A stretch of DNA of 64,000 bases. Source: Eutrophocola sp965662685 (GTDB lineage: Bacteria > Pseudomonadota > Gammaproteobacteria > Pseudomonadales > Pseudohongiellaceae). The stretch covers positions 1-64,000 of the forward strand of contig CBFIIQ010000004.1 of NCBI GenBank assembly GCA_965662685.1, read 5' to 3'. The translations under genes and the position numbers were made by a program. Shown one piece after another: positions 33,880 to 41,366 of this stretch (positions within the stretch are counted from its first letter, which is position 1; the number at the start of each line of letters is the position of its first letter). The notes under the pieces are model-generated. The model had not been told where the DNA came from and made no database searches. It was given only the letters and a program-made list of their open reading frames with translations.

Positions 33880-36390
33880 ATGCTTTTAGAAAAATACATC
33901 AATCTTGTCCTTGGCAAGCCATATATGGTGTTGGGCTTGGTTTTTTTATTGACCTTGTTCCTGGGGTGGAACACTCAGCAATTCAGAATGGATGCCTCAG
34001 CTGACTCTTTGGTGGTTGAGGGTGATGCCGATCTGGAATACTCAAGGGTGATAAACAGCCGTTATGGCGCTGGTGATTTCGTTTTCGTCACTTATGCCCC
34101 GGAACAAGGGCTTTTTACCATCTCATCTCTGGCACAACTCAAGGCCTTGAAGAACGAGCTGGAACTGATTGCCAGTGTTGAATCTGTGGATAGCATTTTT
34201 GATGTGCCTTTATTCAAGGTCGCAGGCGTTTCGCTCAGTGAAATCACCGACAACATCATTACTCTTGAATCTGCCGAAGTAGACCTGTCCAGTGCCAGAG
34301 ACGATTTAATGAGCAGTGACGCCTATCGCAATGTACTACTCAGTGAAGATGGCAGGACTGCCGCTCTGATCGTCAATTTTTTGCCAGATACAGCGCTGTC
34401 AATGTTACTTGGGGAGCGAACTGAACTGCGTGAGCTGGAGCGGACAACCGGACTGATGGCAAGCCAAGCTACACGCCTTGAAGAAGTCGAGGCGCTAAGT
34501 ACTGCTGCAAGGGTTACTGCCGCGAACCAATTACACAAAGATATAGCAGATATACGCATAATCCTGGAAAAATATCGCGACAATGCCACTATTTATCTTG
34601 GTGGCGTGCCCATGATTGCCGATGACCTGGTTACTTTCGTGCGTAACGACCTGTTTACTTTTGGGGCGGCGATACTCTTTTTCATCATAGCTTCTCTTGC
34701 ATACCTGTTTCGAAAGGCAAGATATGTGGCTATTCCATTGATTTGTGGTACAGCAATAGCTACATGCGTAATAGGCTTGCTTGGCTTAATGGATTGGGCT
34801 GTGACCGTAATCTCTTCAAACTTTATCTCTCTGCTACTCATTATCACTGTCTCGTTAACCGTGCATCTGATTGTTCGTTTTCGCGAGCTGGAAGTTGAGC
34901 AAGCCTCACTAAACCATCATGAGCGCCTTAAACTTACTTTGGAGAGTATGATTAAACCCTGCGCCTATACCAGTCTTACGACTATTGTGGCCTTTGGTTC
35001 CCTGGTGATCAGCGATATCCCTCCCATTATCGACTTTGGCTGGATGATGGTGATGGGTGTTTGTTGTGCATTCCTGCTTACTTTTTTGATTTTTCCTGCA
35101 GTGCTCGTCCTGCTACCCCAGAGTGATTCCCGGGCGATGACGAAATCCATAGATATAACTCCCGCAATAGGGCGGTTTACCCGGTCCAACGGGTCTTTTA
35201 TTTTACTCGTTGCAGGCCTGCTATTTATTGTCAGCGGTATTGGCATCACTCGCCTGCAAGTAGAAAACAGCTTTATCGATTATTTCGATGAAAGTACTGA
35301 AATATATCAGGGTATGGTGGCCATAGATCAGAATATGGGAGGTACTACACCTCTGGATGTCATCATTGATATGCGACCACCAAACCCCTTCGATGCGGAC
35401 CCCGCGAACGCTGATTTCGGTGACGACCCGTTTGCAGGGGAAGAATATTTTGACGAATTTGATGACTTTGGTGAGGAAGAACAGGGTGATGAAAACGCCT
35501 ATTGGTTTACCAGTGACAAAATGCAGGAAATCATTGCCATACATGATTACCTTGATGCATTACCCGAGACCGGAAAAGTGCTTTCTCTGGCGACCTTGCT
35601 GAAAATTGCCTATGAGCTTAACGACAGTGAACCACTCAACAGTATAGAGCTCGCAGTGCTCTATAACAAAATTCCGGCTAGCTACAAGGAAAGTTTGCTC
35701 AGGCCTTATGTTTCTGTTGCAGATGATCAGATCAGGTTTTCCATCAGGGTGCTGGAAACATCAGACGGCCTGGTGCGCGCTGATTTACTGAAGAATATTC
35801 GTCAGGGGCTGAGCGATGAATTTGGCTATTCCAGTGAACAGGTCCACCTGACGGGCATGCTGGTTCTGTACAACAATATGCTGCAAAGTCTGTTTGAGTC
35901 GCAAATTCTCACGCTTGGCATGGTCTTGCTGGTCATTACCACGATGTTCCTGGTGCTGTTCAGGTCATGGCAGCTTGCCCTGATTGGCATTATTCCCAAT
36001 ATTCTTGCGGCATTGTCTGTGCTTGGACTCATGGGCTGGCTGGGAATACCTCTTGATATGATGACGATAACTATTGCGGCAATCTCTGTGGGTATTGGCG
36101 TTGATAATACCATTCATTATATGCATCGTTTTAAATCTCGCTTTCCTGAATTCAATAATTACGAAGAAACCATGGCCTATTGTCATGGCAGTATAGGAAA
36201 AGCCATGTATTACACCGGTTTTACTATCGTAGCGGGGTTTTCCATTTTGATTCTCTCGAATTTTATCCCCACCATTTATTTTGGATTATTAACGAGTCTG
36301 GCTATGTGCCTGGCATTGACAGGAGCTCTGACGCTGCTGCCTCAGCTATTAATCTTTTTCAAACCTCTGAAGGAAGAGACGGGTCTGTAA
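33880..36390 (+). CDS. RND-superfamily (MMPL/Patched-type) exporter
   Basis: About 836 residues from the ATG at 33880 (an upstream frame start at 33826 adds residues unlike the family). The two-fold layout is clear: a TM helix, a large periplasmic loop, five TM helices with a sterol-sensing-like core, then the pattern repeated. The second half carries GIGVDNTIHYMHRFK, the TM4 proton-relay region of this class. Such proteins export lipids, hopanoids or other hydrophobic molecules; the cargo is unknown. The second periplasmic loop contains a strongly acidic insertion at about 500-540 (FDADPAN, DDPFAGEEYFDEFDDFGEEE). No adaptor or outer-membrane channel is adjacent, unlike tripartite pumps, but two barrel genes lie nearby. 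Confidence 0.88.
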   Translation: MLLEKYINLVLGKPYMVLGLVFLLTLFLGWNTQQFRMDASADSLVVEGDADLEYSRVINSRYGAGDFVFVTYAPEQGLFTISSLAQLKALKNELELIASVESVDSIFDVPLFKVAGVSLSEITDNIITLESAEVDLSSARDDLMSSDAYRNVLLSEDGRTAALIVNFLPDTALSMLLGERTELRELERTTGLMASQATRLEEVEALSTAARVTAANQLHKDIADIRIILEKYRDNATIYLGGVPMIADDLVTFVRNDLFTFGAAILFFIIASLAYLFRKARYVAIPLICGTAIATCVIGLLGLMDWAVTVISSNFISLLLIITVSLTVHLIVRFRELEVEQASLNHHERLKLTLESMIKPCAYTSLTTIVAFGSLVISDIPPIIDFGWMMVMGVCCAFLLTFLIFPAVLVLLPQSDSRAMTKSIDITPAIGRFTRSNGSFILLVAGLLFIVSGIGITRLQVENSFIDYFDESTEIYQGMVAIDQNMGGTTPLDVIIDMRPPNPFDADPANADFGDDPFAGEEYFDEFDDFGEEEQGDENAYWFTSDKMQEIIAIHDYLDALPETGKVLSLATLLKIAYELNDSEPLNSIELAVLYNKIPASYKESLLRPYVSVADDQIRFSIRVLETSDGLVRADLLKNIRQGLSDEFGYSSEQVHLTGMLVLYNNMLQSLFESQILTLGMVLLVITTMFLVLFRSWQLALIGIIPNILAALSVLGLMGWLGIPLDMMTITIAAISVGIGVDNTIHYMHRFKSRFPEFNNYEETMAYCHGSIGKAMYYTGFTIVAGFSILILSNFIPTIYFGLLTSLAMCLALTGALTLLPQLLIFFKPLKEETGL

Positions 36391-36532
36391 ACAGATCTAA
36401 CTCATGCCCCGGCAAGTTCAGACAATGTAAAATCCTGATAGCAGAACAATAGCGAACACGTTATCTAATGATTCGGGGTACTGTAAGCTTGGTAAACGAG
36501 ATTGAGAAAAGGATATACGGATTTAAGGAAAT

Positions 36533-36564
36533 ATAGATGTATAGAGGTATAGATGTATAGATGT
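36533..36564. repeat. 8-bp tandem repeat, four units of ATAGATGT
   Basis: Units at 36533-36540, 36541-36548 (variant ATAGAGGT), 36549-36556 and 36557-36564. A short microsatellite of this kind can change copy number by slippage. It is about 140 bp after the RND exporter stop, outside any gene. Confidence 0.8.
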
Positions 36565-36584
36565 ATAAATAAAAGAGTGGTCTC

Positions 36585-36671
36585 CGCTAGCCCGAGGCGA
36601 TTGTCCTGTTTTTATCTTCTTGTTATATGATGCCTGTGGTCAGCATCTGGTTTTTTCGCCTCGGACTAACG
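36585..36671. repeat. Imperfect 16-bp inverted repeat enclosing a smaller hairpin
   Basis: CGCTAGCCCGAGGCGA (36585-36600) and the reverse complement of 36656-36671 match at 14 of 16 positions. Between them GATGC...GCATC forms a small internal dyad. The pair has no T run after it, so it is a poor terminator. It may be a structured RNA, a small repeat element or a recombination relic. Confidence 0.65.
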
Positions 36672-37503
36672 AGTGCTGACAAAGATAATGATGAAGCCTC
36701 TCTCAGAATAGTCCGCAATAAGTATGCCAAGATAATTGCCTGAAGCAGCGCTTTAATATTGATTTAGAACTTGCCTTTGCCCGTTAAATCAATAGGTTAG
36801 CGTTTATAATTACGGAATAAGGCTTTGATAAAGTATTAATAAACAGATAGATACGGTAAAAACTTAAGGCATCAAAATGGTTATTATTTGAGCATCAGGT
36901 TCTACCAAAAACGCACTTAGCGTAAGTCGGCGAACAAAATCTTATTTAGCAATAGGGACTTACAAAATCTTTAAAAATATTTTTTTCCCCGAACTGACTG
37001 TTCAAAAACAAGTGTTTTAATATACTTTCTCTAAATGTTTTCTACTAAATTGAATTATATGAATTTTTATAAGTTAAGGTTCTTTCATTTTGTTCCATTG
37101 CCCAGCAAATGCAGGCATTCAATCAAGAACTTGCCAAGGCGGCTAATTACTCAATAAGTGCAGCTCTGGATAGGCTATTGAATATGCTTTTTTGATATGG
37201 CACAATCCCGCCCTGCTTACCAGTGCTATATTAATAACTATCTGATTTATAAGTAGTATTTTTAATTATCCGTACATCATGTTTTCTCTGCCAATTCCTT
37301 GATGTGTGCGGTAGGAACCACTGTTTTCAGCAACCCAGAAGAACAATCTCGAGATTTATTGAATGAAGCCATAGCGTTCCTTCAGTATCCGTAAAAGTTC
37401 TGCCAGAATAAATGAAGTTTAGCGACTTGCAGTCAGGCAATTTATGTTTGATCTGCGAGTATTTTTTAATCGTGTATTTGCAACCAACAATCAGGATTAC
37501 ACC

Positions 37504-38949
37504 ATGCAAGTTTCTATTGAAACCCTTACAGGCCTTGAAAGACGTATGACCATTGAGGTGCCTGCTGAACAAGTGGAAAGCCAGGTACGTAGCCGTCTTC
37601 AGGAAGCCGCGAAAACCTTTAATATGAAAGGATTCAGAAAAGGTAAGGTACCTGTAAAGGTAATCAAAAACAGGTTCGGTGAAGGTGTGCGTCAGGAAGT
37701 AGTCGGCGAGGTTATCAGCCAGTCATGGATTGAGGCGGTTACCAAGGAAAATGTAAAACCGGCCGGTCAGCCCAGTATTGAGCCGAAAAACCTTGAAGAA
37801 GGCCAAAACCTGGAGTTTATTGCTACTTTTGAAGTCTACCCGGAAATTGAATTAAAGGATTTTTCCTCTGTCGCAATTGAAAAGAAACAGGCAGAGATTC
37901 TGGCTACAGATATAGACAAAATGATCGAAACCCTGCGCGAGCAGCGTAAGACGTTCAAGGAAGTAGAGCGAAAAAGCCAGGAAGGTGATCAGATTAATGT
38001 AGACTTTGTTGGTTCAGTAGACGGAGAGCCGTTTGACGGTGGTGAAGCAAAGGGAAGCAACATAATCCTGGGTTCCAAGCGCATGATCCCCGGTTTTGAA
38101 GAAGGGCTTGTTGGCCACAGTAGTGGGGAAAGCCTGACCTTGTCGCTGACATTTCCGGATGAGTACCAGAACCAGGAGTTAGCTGGAAAGAAGGCAGAAT
38201 TTGCTATTACCGTAAACACAGTAAGTGAGCCGACACTTCCAGAACTGGATGATGAGTTTTTTGCATCCTTTGACGTGACGGAAGGTGGTCTGGAAGCATT
38301 CAGAACTGAAGTACGCGCGAATATGACACGCGAACTTAAAAATGCCAGCCGCAACAACATCAAGAACCAGGTCATCGAAGGGTTACTTGAAATTCATGAA
38401 GTAGCTGCACCGAAAGCTTTGGTAGCCAATGAAATTAATGGTTTAAGACAACAGGCCATGCAGCAGTTTGGTGGAGGCCAGAACATTGATCCATCAATGT
38501 TGCCGGATGATCTTTTTGCAGAGCAGGCAGCACGCCGTGTGGTTCTTAGCCTGGTGATGAGCGAAATTGTAAGCAAAAATGACTTGAAGCCAGATGCAGC
38601 AACTGTTCGTGGTTTGATCGAAGAAATGGCAGAAAGCTATGAAAAGCCGGAAGATGTCATTAAGTGGTACTACAGTGACAAGGATCAGCTGGCCAATATA
38701 GAAGCAATGGCCCTTGAAGATGCTGTCATTGATATGGTGATCGATAAGGCCAAAGTGACTGAATCTAACGTATCTTATGAAGAGGCACTTAAACCCGTTG
38801 CCAAACCTGAAGCAGCAGCTGGAAAAGACGACGGTAAGGATGGCAAGGATGGCAAGGATGGTAAGGATGGTAAGGACAGCAGGGATTCACAAGAGCCGGA
38901 GCTTCAGGGCGCAGATGATACAGAGGCTAAAGCCGATTCTGACGATTAA
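37504..38949 (+). CDS. tig: Trigger factor with a KDG-repeat C-terminal tail
   Basis: This ribosome-bound chaperone and peptidyl-prolyl isomerase has 481 residues from the ATG at 37504 (an upstream ATG at 37444 adds 20 residues without family match). The N-terminal ribosome-binding domain has GFRKGKVPVKVIKNRFG, the signature loop; the FKBP domain spans about 155-245 (GDQINVDFVGSVDGEPFDGG); the C-terminal chaperone arms follow. E. coli trigger factor has 432 residues. The extra length is a hydrophilic tail from about 437 with five Lys-Asp-Gly units, then an acidic end. clpP and clpX follow in the order usual for the clan. Confidence 0.96.
   Translation: MQVSIETLTGLERRMTIEVPAEQVESQVRSRLQEAAKTFNMKGFRKGKVPVKVIKNRFGEGVRQEVVGEVISQSWIEAVTKENVKPAGQPSIEPKNLEEGQNLEFIATFEVYPEIELKDFSSVAIEKKQAEILATDIDKMIETLREQRKTFKEVERKSQEGDQINVDFVGSVDGEPFDGGEAKGSNIILGSKRMIPGFEEGLVGHSSGESLTLSLTFPDEYQNQELAGKKAEFAITVNTVSEPTLPELDDEFFASFDVTEGGLEAFRTEVRANMTRELKNASRNNIKNQVIEGLLEIHEVAAPKALVANEINGLRQQAMQQFGGGQNIDPSMLPDDLFAEQAARRVVLSLVMSEIVSKNDLKPDAATVRGLIEEMAESYEKPEDVIKWYYSDKDQLANIEAMALEDAVIDMVIDKAKVTESNVSYEEALKPVAKPEAAAGKDDGKDGKDGKDGKDGKDSRDSQEPELQGADDTEAKADSDD
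38830..38874 (+). repeat. 9-bp coding tandem repeat in tig (GAY GGY AAG x5)
   Basis: Five in-frame 9-bp units encode Asp-Gly-Lys. Third-base changes (GAC/GAT, GGC/GGT) show some age. Copy number could vary between strains without shifting the frame. Confidence 0.85.
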
Positions 38950-39005
38950 AAGACAAACCTGGATATTTACTCACCAAGCATTAGCGGACGGCAGGAACTA
39001 AACGC

Positions 39006-39668
39006 ATGAAGAATATTGATCATAAAACCGGGTTCGAACAGGAAACTGGCAGCCTTGTTCCAATAGTTGTAGAGCAGACTGCACGAGGTGAGCGCTCCTA
39101 TGATATTTATTCGCGTCTCTTAAAAGAGCGGGTAATATTTATGGTTGGACAAGTAGAAGACCACATGGCTAATCTCGTTGTGGCTCAGCTCTTGTTTCTC
39201 GAGTCTGAAAACCCGGATAAAGACATCCATCTTTACATTAACTCACCCGGTGGCTCCGTCACTGCAGGACTGTCAATTTATGACACCATGCAATTTATAA
39301 AACCAGATGTCAGCACCATGTGTATTGGCCAGGCTGCAAGTATGGGCGCCCTGTTGTTGACTGGGGGTAAAAAAGGCAAACGCTTTGCGCTGCCTCATTC
39401 AAGAATGATGATTCATCAGCCTAGTGGTGGCGCACAGGGACAAGCTTCTGATATTCATATCCAGGCACAGGAAATACTTAATGTGAGAAGGCGTCTGAAC
39501 CAGATTATGGCTGAACACACTGGTCAGGAAATAGACGTAATCGCAAAAGATACTGATCGCGACAATTTCATGAATGCAGATGAAGCCGTCAGCTATGGCC
39601 TTATTGATAGCGTACTTGATAAACGCATATTGCCTGCTAGTGAAGGCAGCACAGGTGAGAGATCCTGA
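39006..39668 (+). CDS. clpP: ATP-dependent Clp protease proteolytic subunit ClpP
   Basis: This 220-residue serine protease forms the double-heptamer chamber that degrades substrates delivered by ClpX or ClpA. The catalytic triad is S112 (GQAASMGALLL), H137 (RMMIHQPSGG) and D186 (DTDRDNFM). The first ten or so residues precede the usual mature N-terminus LVPIVVEQTARGERS. It lies 56 bp after tig and 211 bp before clpX, an arrangement consistent with one transcript plus internal promoters. Confidence 0.98.
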   Translation: MKNIDHKTGFEQETGSLVPIVVEQTARGERSYDIYSRLLKERVIFMVGQVEDHMANLVVAQLLFLESENPDKDIHLYINSPGGSVTAGLSIYDTMQFIKPDVSTMCIGQAASMGALLLTGGKKGKRFALPHSRMMIHQPSGGAQGQASDIHIQAQEILNVRRRLNQIMAEHTGQEIDVIAKDTDRDNFMNADEAVSYGLIDSVLDKRILPASEGSTGERS

Positions 39669-39879
39669 TATTCGCAGAAGTCACTTCAGGTGAATTATTT
39701 CGGAATCGGGCCAGGCTGCAATTTACACAAAAAGCATAATTAAGTACTTGTAAAATGCTACATTTGCCTTCATGTTATTTACTGGTTAATTCGGATATTT
39801 AAGAAGTTTTGATTATCTCGAATAAATCTTTATAGTGGGTTTGCTAATTTTATAACCGGGAAAACAGGACAACGAATAC

Positions 39880-41169
39880 ATGGCCGATGACAAGAAAGAT
39901 GACGATGGCGGAAAATTGCTTTATTGCTCTTTTTGCGGCAAAAGTCAGCACGAGGTAAGGAAGCTTATTGCAGGCCCCTCTGTTTTTGTCTGTGATGAAT
40001 GCGTTGACCTGTGTAACGATATTATCCGTGAAGAGATTCAGGAAAAATCATCCAGTCAGGAAGAGCGCAAACTACCTACGCCTGAAGAAATAAGAGACAC
40101 CCTCGATGAATATGTGATTGGGCAGGACAAGGCCAAGAAAACCTTATCCGTCGCTGTATACAATCATTACAAAAGGCTGAATTTTGAAGCTAAAGGTGAT
40201 GATGTCGAACTCAGTAAAAGTAATATCCTTATCATTGGTCCTACCGGAACCGGCAAGACTCTGCTTGCAGAAACACTGGCACGGCTGCTGGATGTCCCTT
40301 TCACTATCGCTGATGCAACAACCCTTACAGAAGCGGGTTATGTTGGTGAAGACGTTGAAAACATTATTCAGAAATTGCTGCAAAAATGTGACTATGATGT
40401 CGACAAGGCGCAGATTGGCATAGTCTATATCGATGAAATAGACAAGATTTCCAGGAAGTCCGACAACCCATCAATAACTCGTGATGTTTCAGGCGAAGGC
40501 GTGCAGCAGGCCTTACTGAAATTGATTGAGGGAACTGTTGCTTCAGTGCCTCCCCAGGGCGGTCGAAAGCATCCGCAGCAGGAGTTTCTGCAGGTAGATA
40601 CCTCCAACATTCTGTTTATTTGTGGTGGCGCTTTTGCCGGCCTCGACAAAATTATTCGGGATCGTTCAGATAAAAGTGGCATTGGTTTCGCGGCAGAACT
40701 GCGTAGTCCGGAACAGGAGAAAAAGGTTGGTGAAACCTTGCAGGATGTCGAACCGGAAGATCTGGTTAAATACGGTCTGATCCCGGAATTTGTTGGCCGA
40801 CTGCCAATGATAGCGACGCTCAATGAACTGGATGAAGATGCTCTGGTTAAAATCCTCAAAGAACCCAAGAACTCACTGACCAAGCAATATGCCAAATTGT
40901 TTGAAATGGAAGGGGTTGAGATTCAATTCCGCGATGATGCCCTCAAGGCGATCGCTCGCAAGGCTCAGGAAAGAAAGACCGGTGCACGTGGTTTACGTTC
41001 AATCATGGAGTCTGTACTGCTGGATACCATGTACAACATACCCTCTCAGGAAGGGGTGACAAAAGTCGTTATTGATGAAGCTGTCATTAACGGTGAGTCA
41101 GAGCCTTTGTTGATGTATGAAACCGGAGACTCTGCTCAAAGTATCTCTGGCAGCAAAGATCCAGCTTGA
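39880..41169 (+). CDS. clpX: ATP-dependent Clp protease ATP-binding subunit ClpX
   Basis: This 429-residue AAA+ unfoldase recognises tagged substrates and feeds them into ClpP. The N-terminal zinc domain has C16, C19, C38 and C41. Walker A is GPTGTGKT near 118-125, Walker B IVYIDEIDKI, the RKH-type pore loop area follows, and an IGF-type ClpP-docking loop is visible as SGIGFAAEL. AGGA lies about 11 bases before the ATG. A strong dyad after the stop (41194-41219) may be its terminator. Confidence 0.98.
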   Translation: MADDKKDDDGGKLLYCSFCGKSQHEVRKLIAGPSVFVCDECVDLCNDIIREEIQEKSSSQEERKLPTPEEIRDTLDEYVIGQDKAKKTLSVAVYNHYKRLNFEAKGDDVELSKSNILIIGPTGTGKTLLAETLARLLDVPFTIADATTLTEAGYVGEDVENIIQKLLQKCDYDVDKAQIGIVYIDEIDKISRKSDNPSITRDVSGEGVQQALLKLIEGTVASVPPQGGRKHPQQEFLQVDTSNILFICGGAFAGLDKIIRDRSDKSGIGFAAELRSPEQEKKVGETLQDVEPEDLVKYGLIPEFVGRLPMIATLNELDEDALVKILKEPKNSLTKQYAKLFEMEGVEIQFRDDALKAIARKAQERKTGARGLRSIMESVLLDTMYNIPSQEGVTKVVIDEAVINGESEPLLMYETGDSAQSISGSKDPA

Positions 41170-41193
41170 AAAATTCATTTCTGCCCTCAGATA

Positions 41194-41219
41194 GGTCAGT
41201 ATGGCAACATATACTGACC
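41194..41219 (+). terminator. Inverted repeat downstream of clpX, possible terminator
   Basis: GGTCAGTAT (41194-41202) pairs perfectly with ATACTGACC (41211-41219) across an 8-base loop. The following bases CTATTTGAT give only a weak T stretch, so it may instead stabilise the clpX transcript or act as an operator before lon. Confidence 0.5.
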
Positions 41220-41366
41220 CTATTTGATCGGTATCTGGGCTAGCTTTCATCCCCTTGCCAGATAAACGTCACATTTTCATCAACATTTCCAGTCACTCTC
41301 TGGTAAATATGATGAATTTGTAATTCAATGTAACCATCTTTTCACAAAACAGGTCAGACACAATTT

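Larger units (their letters stand above)
36391..37503. other. Long non-coding stretch between RND exporter gene and tig
   Basis: 1.1 kb with stops in all frames and no protein I could support. It contains an 8-bp tandem repeat (36533-36564) and a 16-bp inverted repeat pair (36585-36671), both listed. The part from about 36780 to 37300 is AT-rich and featureless to the eye. The final 200 bp before tig must hold its promoter. No tRNA-like cloverleaf was found. It may be a decayed gene, a small RNA locus or a long leader. Confidence 0.6.

Noticed and set aside
36585..36671. Integron attC site
   Set aside because: The outer arms lack the GTTRRRY/RYYYAAC cores in the correct orientation, and there is no integrase or gene cassette nearby.
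37444..37503. Earlier start codon for trigger factor at 37444
   Set aside because: The added 20 residues have no family match, and the ATG at 37504 gives the standard MQVSIETLTGLERR start.
39031..39045. T-loop-like GGTTCGAAC as a sign of a tRNA
   Set aside because: It is inside the clpP coding sequence with no flanking cloverleaf arms.
40425..40895. 156-residue frame opposite clpX
   Set aside because: Complement of the conserved AAA+ domain; no independent support.
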